Source of the DNA: Salipiger aestuarii
GTDB lineage: Bacteria > Pseudomonadota > Alphaproteobacteria > Rhodobacterales > Rhodobacteraceae
Length of the DNA stretch: 64,000 nucleotides
Assembly (NCBI RefSeq): GCF_003259905.1
Contig: NZ_QLMG01000005.1
Location: 62,001-126,000, forward strand
Direction: 5' to 3'
Shown: positions 55,798 to 63,876 of the stretch, in pieces
Position numbering within the stretch: the stretch's first letter is position 1
How the letters are laid out: the number at the start of each line of letters is the position of its first letter
Notes under the pieces: generated by a model
Told to the model about the DNA's origin: nothing
The model's input: only the letters and a program-made list of their open reading frames with translations
The model's database searches: none
Program-made: the position numbers and the translations under genes

Positions 55798-56619
55798 ATG
55801 AGATTGCTGTTTCTTGGGGATGTGATGGGCCGCGCGGGGCGCGCCGCCATCACGGAGAACCTGCCGCGCCTTCGGACCGACTGGCGCCTGGACTTTGTCG
55901 TGGTGAACGGCGAAAATGCGTCGAACGGGATGGGGCTGACGGGCGAGCATGCGCGCGGCATTCTGGATGCGGGCGCCGATGTGGTGACGCTGGGCGATCA
56001 CGCGTTCGACCAGAAGGACATGCTGGGCTTTGTCGAGAGCGAGCCTCGGGTCATCCGTCCGCTGAACTTTGCCAAGCAGGCGCCGGGACGCGGGGCGGGG
56101 CTGTTCGCCGACCGGCGGGGGCGCAAGGTTCTGGTGACCCAGGTGCTGGGGCAGGTGTTCATGAAACGGCCCTTCGCGGACCCGTTTTCGGCGATGGACG
56201 AGGTGCTGCGCCGTCACCCGCTGGGCGGGCAGGCGCAGGCGATCCTGGTGGATGTGCATTGCGAGGCGACGTCGGAAAAGATGGCGATGGGGCACTTTTG
56301 CGACGGGCGTGCCAGCATGGTGGTGGGCACGCATACCCATGTGCCGACGGGCGACGCGCAGGTGTTGCCCAGGGGCACCGGGTTTCTGTCTGATGCGGGC
56401 ATGTGCGGCGACTACGACAGCGTCATCGGCATGGACAAGACCGAGCCGCTACGCCGGTTCGTCACCGGCATGAGCAAGGGGCGGTTTCAGCCGGCCCAGG
56501 GCGAGGCCACGCTGTGCGGGCTGTTCGTGGAAACCGACGACAAGACCGGCAAGGCGGTTCAGGTCAGGATGGTGCGCCAGGGCGGACGCCTGGAACCCTG
56601 TGGGCCCACAGCCGTTTAA
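55798..56619 (+). CDS. YmdB/TIGR00282 family metallophosphoesterase
   Basis: A 273-residue cytosolic phosphoesterase. The metal-binding motifs FLGDVMGRAGR, VVNGENASNG, LGDHAFDQKDM, VDVHCEATSEK and GTHTHVPTGD follow the family order. Characterised relatives hydrolyse cyclic nucleotides such as 2',3'-cAMP, and this is the inferred activity. The length is typical (about 265). No operon partner is evident. Confidence 0.92.
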   Translation: MRLLFLGDVMGRAGRAAITENLPRLRTDWRLDFVVVNGENASNGMGLTGEHARGILDAGADVVTLGDHAFDQKDMLGFVESEPRVIRPLNFAKQAPGRGAGLFADRRGRKVLVTQVLGQVFMKRPFADPFSAMDEVLRRHPLGGQAQAILVDVHCEATSEKMAMGHFCDGRASMVVGTHTHVPTGDAQVLPRGTGFLSDAGMCGDYDSVIGMDKTEPLRRFVTGMSKGRFQPAQGEATLCGLFVETDDKTGKAVQVRMVRQGGRLEPCGPTAV

Positions 56620-56705
56620 GGGCGGCCCGGCGGCGGCGCCACGAAGTACGAAGCGCGCTTGCGCCGGGGCCTTCGGGTCGCCAGAATGCGGCGGGTTGAT
56701 CAGGG

Positions 56706-58505
56706 ATGGGCCAGACCTTCATGCAGTTCATAGAGCTCGGCCAGACCACTCAGGCCTGGGTGACGATTGCCACTGTGGTGGCAATGTTCGTTCTTTTCGT
56801 GCGCGAACAATATCCGACCGAGGTGGTGGCCATCGGTGGTGTCGCGGTGCTGCTTGCACTGGGGGTCTTGCCTTATGACGCGGCACTGAGCGTGCTGTCG
56901 AACCCGGCTCCCTGGACCATCACCGCGATGTTCATCGTGATGGGGGCGATGGTGCGCACGGGCGCGCTGGATGCCTTTGCCACCTTTGCGCAGACGCAGG
57001 TGGCGCGCCGGCCACGCCGCGGCGTGGCGGTGATCATGCTGGTGGTGATCGTGGCCTCGGCCTTCATGAACAACACGCCGGTGGTGGTGATGATGCTGCC
57101 GCTCTTCGTGCAGATTTCGCATTCCCTGGGGGTGCAGCCGTCGAAGCTGCTGATCCCGCTGAGTTACGCGGCGATCCTTGGGGGCACCACGACGCTGATC
57201 GGCACCTCGACCAACCTGCTGGTCGACGGGGTGGCGCGCAGCGCGGGGCTGGCGCCGTTCGGGATTTTCGAGGTGACGCCGCTGGCGCTGATCCTTGCGG
57301 CCTGGGGCATGCTGTATCTTGTGCTGGCGGGGCGGTTCCTGCTGCCCGAGCGGGTGTCGATGGCGGGGATGCTGTCGGATCGCTCGCGTATGAAGTTCTT
57401 TACCGAGGCGGTCATCCCCCCCGAAAGCAACCTTGTCGGGCGCGAGGTGCTTGGGGTGCAGCTGTTCAAACGCGAAGGCGTGCGGCTGGTGGACGTGGTG
57501 CGGGGCGACCATTCTCTGCGCCGCGAACTTCAGGACGTGACGCTTGAGGTCGGTGACCGCGTGGTGCTGCGTACCCAGATGACCGAACTGCTGAGCCTTC
57601 AGCGCAACAAGTCGCTGAAACGGGTGGATCAGATATCGGCCACGGAAACCACCACGGTCGAGGTGCTGATCACTCCGGGCTGCAAGATGGTGGGGCGGTC
57701 GCTGGGGGCGCTGCGGTTGCGGCGGCGCTACGGCGTCTATCCGCTGGCGGTGCACCGGCGCAACCAGAACATCGGGCGCAAGCTGGACGATCTGGTCGTT
57801 CGGGTGGGCGACACGCTGCTGCTGGAAGGCGCCCCCGAAGACGTCAAGCGCCTGGCCGAAGAGATGGAGCTGGTCGACGTGTCGCACCCGTCGGCGCGCG
57901 CGTTCCGGCGCGGTCATGCGCCCGTGGCGATCGGCGCGATGGCGGGGATCGTGATCCTTGCCGCGCTTGGGGTGGCGCCGATCCTGGCGCTGTCGGTGAT
58001 CGCGGTGGCGGTGGTGCTGCTGGCCCGCTGCATCGACGCGGACGAGGCGTTTTCCTTTGTCGAGGGCCAGCTTCTGGCGCTGATCTTTGCCATGCTCGCC
58101 ATCGGCGCCGCGCTGGAAAGTTCGGGCGCGGTGGAACTGATCGTGGGCGCGGTGGCGCCGGTGCTGGAAACGCTGCCGGGGCCGTTGCTGATCTGGGCCG
58201 TGTTCCTGCTGACTTCGGTGCTGACCGAGGCGGTCAGCAACAATGCCGTCGCCGTGGTGGTGACGCCCATCGCGATCAGCCTTGCGCTGGAACTGGGGAT
58301 CGACCCGCGCCCGTTGGTGGTGGCGGTGATGGTCGCCGCCTCGTGCAGCTTTGCCACGCCCATCGGTTACCAGACCAACACGCTGGTTTACGGGCCGGGG
58401 GGGTACCGGTTTTCCGATTTCCTGAAGGTGGGCGTGCCGCTCAATCTCAGCGTCGGGGTACTGGCGTCGCTGCTGATCCCGCTGATCTGGCCCCTGACGC
58501 CGTGA
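56706..58505 (+). CDS. SLC13 family (DASS) permease with RCK_C domains
   Basis: A 599-residue membrane transporter. Two halves of a divalent anion:Na+ symporter-like fold (residues 15-215 and 400-599) flank two cytoplasmic TrkA-C (RCK_C) domains (about 220-385). FMNNTPVVVMMLPL and the related SNNAVAVVVTPIAI are the inverted-repeat SNNT-like motifs of the ion/substrate site. TrkA-C-containing members transport inorganic anions such as sulfate, or are of unknown substrate. Start ATGGGCCAGACC at 56706. Confidence 0.9.
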   Translation: MGQTFMQFIELGQTTQAWVTIATVVAMFVLFVREQYPTEVVAIGGVAVLLALGVLPYDAALSVLSNPAPWTITAMFIVMGAMVRTGALDAFATFAQTQVARRPRRGVAVIMLVVIVASAFMNNTPVVVMMLPLFVQISHSLGVQPSKLLIPLSYAAILGGTTTLIGTSTNLLVDGVARSAGLAPFGIFEVTPLALILAAWGMLYLVLAGRFLLPERVSMAGMLSDRSRMKFFTEAVIPPESNLVGREVLGVQLFKREGVRLVDVVRGDHSLRRELQDVTLEVGDRVVLRTQMTELLSLQRNKSLKRVDQISATETTTVEVLITPGCKMVGRSLGALRLRRRYGVYPLAVHRRNQNIGRKLDDLVVRVGDTLLLEGAPEDVKRLAEEMELVDVSHPSARAFRRGHAPVAIGAMAGIVILAALGVAPILALSVIAVAVVLLARCIDADEAFSFVEGQLLALIFAMLAIGAALESSGAVELIVGAVAPVLETLPGPLLIWAVFLLTSVLTEAVSNNAVAVVVTPIAISLALELGIDPRPLVVAVMVAASCSFATPIGYQTNTLVYGPGGYRFSDFLKVGVPLNLSVGVLASLLIPLIWPLTP

Positions 58506-58521
58506 GGGTGCGCAGGGGGCA

Positions 58522-58543
58522 AAGAATTTTATCTAAAATTCTT
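58522..58543. terminator. AT-rich hairpin at the 3' end of the amidotransferase gene
   Basis: AAGAATTTT (58522-58530) pairs with AAAATTCTT (58535-58543) across four bases. It overlaps the last codons and the stop of the amidotransferase gene and lies 17 bases after the convergent SLC13 stop. It may terminate both transcripts. Such an AT-rich stem is conspicuous in this GC-rich region. Confidence 0.65.
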
Positions 58544-59282
58544 GGTCCTGGCTGAACCGGCGCACGAAGTTCCGCAGGATGCGCGCCGGCCAGCGCACGT
58601 CTGCCGCGCGGCACATGGCGATGAGCGCCTCCGCTTCTTCGGGGGGGAAATAGCCCTTGTGGCGGTAGATGCGAATGCGGGTTTCAAAGCCCGCCGCGTC
58701 GGCTTCGGGATGAAACTGGGTGGCGTAGACATGCGCGCCGTGGCGCACCATCTGAAACGGGCAGGCGCTGCCGCGCACCAGATGCACCATGCCTGGCGCC
58801 AGATCTTCCAGGGCTTCCTTGTGGCCGACAAAAGCGTCGAACCTGTCCGGCAGCCCGTCCAGCAGCGGATCGCGCGCGCCGTCGCGCGTGACCACGCAAT
58901 GCGCGGCGCCGACCGGCTCGCCATAGCGCCCCTTGGCCACCCGCGCGCCCAGATGCGCGCCCAGGATGCCGATGCCGTAACAGCAGCCCAGAAACGGCAC
59001 GTCCTGCGCGGTGATGCGTGGCATCAGCGACAGGCAGGCGGATTCGATCCGCGCCTCGACGGCGGATTTCTGCGCCGCGCTGTCCGACACGCAGCCGGGG
59101 CCTCCGCCCACGATCACGCCGGCGTAATCGCACGGGTCCAGCGACGGCGGCAGGTCTTCGCGATCCAGCTGGATGCGATGCACCTGCGCGGGGGACAGCC
59201 CGCCCTTGCCGAGAAAGGCGGCGAATTCATCGTCGCCGGCATCGGTTTCAGGACGCAGTTGCAGGATCAGGAAGCGGCTCAT
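58533..59282 (-). CDS. Class I glutamine amidotransferase-like protein
   Basis: A 249-residue GATase1-fold protein similar to the glutaminase half of GMP synthase. The nucleophile elbow GCCYG gives Cys101 as the catalytic residue, and ATQFHPEAD supplies the His and Glu. GGGPGCVSD is the oxyanion-side loop. Stand-alone members of this group include gamma-glutamyl hydrolases of polyamine or peptide metabolism; the substrate is unknown. It is divergent from the LexA-box-controlled pair; its start is 65 bases from the box, so co-regulation is possible. Confidence 0.88.
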   Translation of the reverse strand: MSRFLILQLRPETDAGDDEFAAFLGKGGLSPAQVHRIQLDREDLPPSLDPCDYAGVIVGGGPGCVSDSAAQKSAVEARIESACLSLMPRITAQDVPFLGCCYGIGILGAHLGARVAKGRYGEPVGAAHCVVTRDGARDPLLDGLPDRFDAFVGHKEALEDLAPGMVHLVRGSACPFQMVRHGAHVYATQFHPEADAAGFETRIRIYRHKGYFPPEEAEALIAMCRAADVRWPARILRNFVRRFSQDQEF

Positions 59283-59329
59283 GCACGAGGCTTTACCCGG
59301 CGAAACCGATCAAGAAAAGAGGAAGGGGC

Positions 59330-59362
59330 TTGTTCGTGGTCGCTATGGAACATATCATGAAC
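59330..59362 (+). promoter_or_regulatory. LexA (SOS) box overlapping the -10 of the radical SAM-udgX promoter
   Basis: GAAC-N7-GAAC at 59348-59362, the alphaproteobacterial LexA operator, lies on a sigma-70-like promoter: TTGTTC (59330-59335), 17 bases, TATCAT (59353-59358). LexA binding would block the -10. The predicted transcription start, near 59365, coincides with the start codon of the downstream gene. Confidence 0.82.
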
Positions 59363-59364
59363 AA

Positions 59365-60597
59365 ATGGCAAAGATGACCCTGGACCAGAAACTGGCGATC
59401 CTGTCGGATGCGGCGAAATACGATGCGTCCTGCGCGTCAAGCGGCGGGCAACGGCGCAATTCGCGCGATGGCGGCGGGCTGGGGTCGACGACCGGATCGG
59501 GGATTTGCCACGCCTATGCGCCGGACGGCCGGTGCATCAGCCTTCTCAAGATCCTGATGACCAATTTCTGCATCTATGACTGCGCCTATTGCGTGAACCG
59601 GGTCAGCAGCAACGTACAGCGCGCCCGCTTTACCCCCGAAGAGGCGGTCGAGCTGACGCTGGAATTTTACCGGCGCAACTATATCGAGGGGCTGTTCCTG
59701 TCGTCGGGGATCATCCGCAGCCCGGACGAGACCATGGGCGACATGGTGCGAATCGCGCGGTCCCTGCGGCTGGATCATCACTTTCGCGGCTACATCCACC
59801 TCAAGACCATTCCCGACGCCGATCCGAAGCTGATCGAAGAGGCGGGGCTGCACGCGGACCGCCTGTCGATCAACGTGGAACTGCCGACCGACGCATCGGT
59901 GGCGCGCTACGCGCCCGAGAAAAAGCCAGCGCAGATCCGCAAGGCCATGGCGGACGTGCGGCTGAAACGCGAGGAACGCAAGGATCGCAGCCACAGCGGC
60001 AAGCGTCCGCCACGCTTTGCGCCAGCGGGGCAATCGACGCAGATGATCGTCGGCGCGGACGGGGCGAGCGATACGCAGATCCTGACCACCTCGACACGGC
60101 TCTATTCCGGTTACGGGCTGCGGCGGGTGTATTATTCGGCGTTTTCGCCGATTCCCGACAGCACCGCCGCGCTGCCGCTGATCCGCCCGCCCTTGATGCG
60201 CGAACACCGGCTGTATCAGGCGGACTGGCTGCTGCGCTTTTACGGCTTTGAACTGGATGAGATCGCCGGGGCGGCGCCGGACGGCAACCTTGATCTGGAG
60301 GTTGACCCGAAGCTGGCCTGGGCGCTGGCCAATCGTCACCGTTTTCCGGTCGATGTGAACCGGGCGGATCGTGAAGGGCTGCTGCGCATTCCGGGTGTTG
60401 GCACGAAAAGCGTCGGGCGCATTCTGACGACGCGCCGCCATCGCGGTCTGCGGTATGAGGATCTGCGCCGCATGGGGGTGAACCTGAAACAGGCGCGGGC
60501 CTTCCTGACGGCGCTGGACTGGCGTCCGCGCGGGCTTGACTCGCAGGATCTGCGGTCGCGGTTCGCGCCGCCGCCCGAGCAGTTGCAGCTGATCTGA
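59365..60597 (+). CDS. Putative DNA modification/repair radical SAM protein
   Basis: A 410-residue radical SAM protein of the TIGR03916 family. The [4Fe-4S] cluster motif CxxxCxxC is at Cys69, Cys73 and Cys76 (FCIYDCAYCVNR). The C-terminal region (about 330-390) holds a helix-hairpin-helix DNA-binding motif LLRIPGVGTKSVGRI. The start MAKMTLDQKL at 59365 matches the family N-terminus, and no ribosome site precedes it, consistent with a leaderless mRNA. The next gene starts at its stop (TGATG). Its reaction is unknown; DNA lesion processing is inferred from the fused HhH, the SOS box and the UdgX partner. Confidence 0.92.
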   Translation: MAKMTLDQKLAILSDAAKYDASCASSGGQRRNSRDGGGLGSTTGSGICHAYAPDGRCISLLKILMTNFCIYDCAYCVNRVSSNVQRARFTPEEAVELTLEFYRRNYIEGLFLSSGIIRSPDETMGDMVRIARSLRLDHHFRGYIHLKTIPDADPKLIEEAGLHADRLSINVELPTDASVARYAPEKKPAQIRKAMADVRLKREERKDRSHSGKRPPRFAPAGQSTQMIVGADGASDTQILTTSTRLYSGYGLRRVYYSAFSPIPDSTAALPLIRPPLMREHRLYQADWLLRFYGFELDEIAGAAPDGNLDLEVDPKLAWALANRHRFPVDVNRADREGLLRIPGVGTKSVGRILTTRRHRGLRYEDLRRMGVNLKQARAFLTALDWRPRGLDSQDLRSRFAPPPEQLQLI

Positions 60598-62018
60598 TGC
60601 ACCGGGTCAGCCTGCCCGAAATCGGCACCTTCGATGCCTGGCGCAGCCAGGCGCGCGCGCTGCTGGGCGCGGGCGTGCCGCCCGAACAGGTGTTGTGGGC
60701 GCGTGGACAGGCCGAGGCGGATCTGTTCGCGCGGGATCTGCCGATGCCCGTGGGCGCAGCCGCCACCGTGCCCAGGGGCTTTGTCGATCTGGCACGGCGC
60801 GTCGTCTGGCACCGCGATCCGGAACGGTTCGCCCGGCTTTACGCGCTGCTTTGGGCGCTGGGGCGCAATCGGCGGCTGCTGGAAGATCAGGGCGACGCGC
60901 GGGTGGATCGCCTGCGCAAGATGGCCAAGGAGGTCAGCCGCGACCGACACAAGATGACCGCTTTTGTGCGGTTTCGCGATATCGGCACGCCAGAGACGAA
61001 CCGCCGGCGTTTCGCGGCGTGGTTCGAGCCCTCGCACTACATCATGGAGCCGGTCGCGCCGTTCTTCGCCGGGCGGTTCGGGGATATGGACTGGTCGATC
61101 TTTACCCCCGATCTGACGGCGCATTTCGAAGGCGGTGCGCTGCGCTTCGCCCCGGCCGCGCCGCGCCCGGATCTGCCCGACGATGCGACCGAGGATCTGT
61201 GGCGTACCTATTTCCAGAATATTTTCAACCCCGCCCGGCTGAAGATAAAGGCGATGCAGGCCGAGATGCCGCGCAAATACTGGCACAACCTGCCCGAGGC
61301 CCGGCTGATCCCGCAGATGATCGCAGGCGCGCAGGCCCGTGCGCAGGCCATGGCCGAGGCGGCGCCCACGCTGGCGCCCGTACGCGCAAAGCGCATCCTT
61401 GGCCGGGCGGAAATGGACATGCCGGTGACGGGCGATGATCCGCTGCAGGGGCTAGGCGAATGCCGCCGCTGCCCGCTGTGGGATGGCGCCACGCAGGCGG
61501 TGCCCGGCGAAGGGCCAATGGACGCGCCGCTGATGATTGTGGGTGAACAGCCGGGAGACCGCGAAGACCTGGAGGGGCGCCCCTTTGTCGGACCGGCGGG
61601 GCAGATGTTCGACGCCGTTGCCGCGCGGGCGAGGCTCGACCGGGCGCGGGCCTATGTCACCAATGCGGTCAAGCATTTCAAGTTCACCCCGCGCGGCAAG
61701 CGCCGGATTCACCAGGCGGCGAACGCGGGCGAGATCTCGCATTGTCGGTGGTGGTTGGATGTCGAACGCGCGCGGGTGGCGCCCAAGCTGATCCTTGCCA
61801 TGGGCGGAACCGCAGCAGAAAGCCTGACGGGCAGCCGCGCGGCGCTGCGACAGAGGCGAGGTGCGATAGAGCGGCTGGGCGATGGGACGCCGGTGCTGGT
61901 GACGTGGCATCCGTCGTATCTGTTGCGATTGCCCCAGGCCGGCCGCGCGGTTGCCGAGGCGGAGTTCTTGTCGGATCTTCGGCAGGTGGTCGGGATGCTG
62001 CGCGGGATGGAACCTTGA
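60597..62018 (+). CDS. udgX: DUF4130-UdgX fusion, uracil-DNA-binding protein
   Basis: A 473-residue two-domain protein. Residues 1-265 are a DUF4130/TIGR03915 domain with the RKMAKEVSRDRHKMTAFVRF block. Residues 280-473 are a family-4-like uracil-DNA glycosylase: GECRRCPLW (Cys289, Cys292) for the iron-sulfur cluster, GEQPGDRED (316-324), KRRIHQ (368-373) and TWHPSYLLRLP. KRRIHQ is the UdgX hallmark; in UdgX its His forms a covalent bond with the uracil-bearing sugar, trapping the site. That His is His372 here. It overlaps the radical SAM stop by one base and is thus translationally coupled. Confidence 0.93.
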   Translation: MHRVSLPEIGTFDAWRSQARALLGAGVPPEQVLWARGQAEADLFARDLPMPVGAAATVPRGFVDLARRVVWHRDPERFARLYALLWALGRNRRLLEDQGDARVDRLRKMAKEVSRDRHKMTAFVRFRDIGTPETNRRRFAAWFEPSHYIMEPVAPFFAGRFGDMDWSIFTPDLTAHFEGGALRFAPAAPRPDLPDDATEDLWRTYFQNIFNPARLKIKAMQAEMPRKYWHNLPEARLIPQMIAGAQARAQAMAEAAPTLAPVRAKRILGRAEMDMPVTGDDPLQGLGECRRCPLWDGATQAVPGEGPMDAPLMIVGEQPGDREDLEGRPFVGPAGQMFDAVAARARLDRARAYVTNAVKHFKFTPRGKRRIHQAANAGEISHCRWWLDVERARVAPKLILAMGGTAAESLTGSRAALRQRRGAIERLGDGTPVLVTWHPSYLLRLPQAGRAVAEAEFLSDLRQVVGMLRGMEP

Positions 62019-62047
62019 CGGAAACCGCGATGAGGGAGGCACCGGCA

Positions 62048-62103
62048 GAGGGGGCGCTGCCCCCGCCCTGCGGGCCCCCCGGAGTTTAACGGGCAAGTTG
62101 AAG
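62048..62103 (+). repeat. Intergenic repeat element, copy B
   Basis: This copy has the same GGGGGCGCTGCCCCC hairpin core, CCCCCCGGAGTTTAACGGG and AAGTTGAAG tail as copy A at 44425-44478. It lies between the udgX stop and the convergent holB stop. Confidence 0.75.
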
Positions 62104-62134
62104 CCGGGGCGCGGCGCTATTGGCCGGCGGAGGG

Positions 62135-63253
62135 TCAGTCGGTACGGGATATTTGCAGGATGAGGTCGAGAACCAGCGCGGCGGGGTCGACATTGACGGC
62201 GCGGGCGTGGCGGGCGCGGTCTCCGGCCTGCTGGGCCAGTTCGGCCCAGTGCAGCCCGCTTTGCGGCGTGGGGGCAAGGCGGGAAAGGATCGCGGATTCG
62301 TTCGGCGCGGCTTCGGGTGCGGGGGCGTGACCGGTGACGCCGGTGCGGGCGAGGCGGGCCATCAGCGTGTCGATCAGCGTCAGGGCGAGATCGAGGCGTG
62401 CCTCGTTTGCTTTTCCGGCGGTGCTTTCGCCGAGCGCGATGGCGCGGGCGCGGTCAAGGCGGGGGGCGGTGCCAAGCAGTGAAACGATATCGGCGTAAAG
62501 CCGCAGCCCGTCGTGGTTCAGCAGGCGCATGGCCGCACCGACCGAGCCGGAAGAGAGCGCGGCCAGGGCATGTGCATCGGCGGGGTTTACCTCGGCGCCG
62601 GCCTGACCCAGCGCGCGGGCCATGTCATCCGGGCCAAGCGGGGCGAGGCGCAGTTCGCGGCAGCGCGACCGGATGGTGGGCAGCAACCGCGAGGGTTGAT
62701 GGGCGACCATGAGCAGGGTGGTGCGCGCGGGGGGTTCTTCGAGCAGTTTGAGGATGGCGTTGGCTGCGCTTGTGTTCAGCTCGTCCATCGCATCGACGAT
62801 GACCACGCGGCGGCCGCCTTCGGCGGAGCTGAGCGAGAAGTAGCCTTTGAGCCTGCGCACCTCATCGACGGTTAACTGGGTCTTGAGCCGTTTGGCCTTG
62901 TCGTCCCAGGACCGGCGCAGCAGGAACAGCCCCGGTTCGGACAACGCCAGCACGCGTCGTGCCACCGGGTGATCGGTGGCGATGTCCAGCGTTTCAGGGG
63001 GGGGCGGGGCGCCGAACAGGCCGTCGGCGTCGGGCGCGGGCGTTGCCAGGAGGAATCGTGCGATGCGCCAGGCCAGGGTCGCCTTGCCAAGCCCCTTGGG
63101 GCCGCTCAGCAGCCAGCCGTGGTGCAGCCTGCCCGAGTTGTAGGCGGCGAGAAAGCTGGTCTCGGCGGTGTCCTGGCCGAAAAGGCGCGTGGTTTCACGG
63201 GGATGCGGCGCGCCGTCCACCTGGTCGGGCTGGGGGATGTCGGTGTCGGTCAT
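62135..63253 (-). CDS. holB: DNA polymerase III subunit delta prime
   Basis: A 372-residue clamp-loader subunit. An AAA+ domain (residues 20-215) carries a P-loop-like GPKGLGKATLAW, the VVIVDAMDELNTSAANAILK sensor block and RSRCREL. The C-terminal helical domain is variable in this group. No zinc module cysteines are seen. The start overlaps tmk (ATGA). dac-tmk-holB is a conserved alphaproteobacterial gene order. Confidence 0.92.
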   Translation of the reverse strand: MTDTDIPQPDQVDGAPHPRETTRLFGQDTAETSFLAAYNSGRLHHGWLLSGPKGLGKATLAWRIARFLLATPAPDADGLFGAPPPPETLDIATDHPVARRVLALSEPGLFLLRRSWDDKAKRLKTQLTVDEVRRLKGYFSLSSAEGGRRVVIVDAMDELNTSAANAILKLLEEPPARTTLLMVAHQPSRLLPTIRSRCRELRLAPLGPDDMARALGQAGAEVNPADAHALAALSSGSVGAAMRLLNHDGLRLYADIVSLLGTAPRLDRARAIALGESTAGKANEARLDLALTLIDTLMARLARTGVTGHAPAPEAAPNESAILSRLAPTPQSGLHWAELAQQAGDRARHARAVNVDPAALVLDLILQISRTD

Positions 63254-63876
63254 AGGTGTTCGGCGAGCGTTGTGTCGATGTCGTGCGCGACGGACAGCAG
63301 CGGATGCGCGCCGTCGATGACGCGCATGCGGTCGGGGTAGTCGCGGGCCAGCGCAAGGAAGCCCGCGCGCATGCGTTCCTGAAGCGGCAGGCCGAAATCC
63401 TCGAACCGTTCCTCGGCCGTGGCGCGGGCCTTGGCGCGGGCGAGTGCGGCCTGTGGGTCCATGTCGATCAGCAGCGTCAGATCCGGTTCGACGCCGATCA
63501 TCAGGGCGTGCAGCGTGTCGACCGCGGCGCGAAGGTTGCCGCGCGACAGGCCCTGATACATCCGCGTGCTGTCGGCGAAGCGGTCGCAGATCACGATGGC
63601 GCCCCGGTCGAGCGCCGGGCGGATGGTGCGTTCCAGATGGTCACGGCGCGCGGCGGTAAACAGCAGCAGTTCGGTTTCCGCCGACCAGCGATCGGGATCG
63701 CCCCGCAGCACCAGCGCGCGAATTTCCTCGGCACCGGGCGAACCGCCGGGCTCGCGGGTCAGCACCACGTCGCGACCCGCCCCGCGCAGGCGCTCGGCGA
63801 GCAGGCGCGCCTGGGTGGATTTTCCAGAGCCGTCAATGCCTTCGAAGCTGATGAACAGCCCGGGCCGCGTTGTCAC
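63250..63876 (-). CDS. tmk: Thymidylate kinase
   Basis: A 208-residue dTMP kinase supplying dTTP. The P-loop FEGIDGSGKST (residues 11-21), the TREPGGSPGAEEIR lid-partner block and the DRF acidic motif (ICDRFADST) are all intact. A GTG start at 63876 overlaps the stop of the upstream carboxypeptidase gene; its own stop overlaps the holB start. Translational coupling is likely throughout. Confidence 0.97.
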   Translation of the reverse strand: MTTRPGLFISFEGIDGSGKSTQARLLAERLRGAGRDVVLTREPGGSPGAEEIRALVLRGDPDRWSAETELLLFTAARRDHLERTIRPALDRGAIVICDRFADSTRMYQGLSRGNLRAAVDTLHALMIGVEPDLTLLIDMDPQAALARAKARATAEERFEDFGLPLQERMRAGFLALARDYPDRMRVIDGAHPLLSVAHDIDTTLAEHL

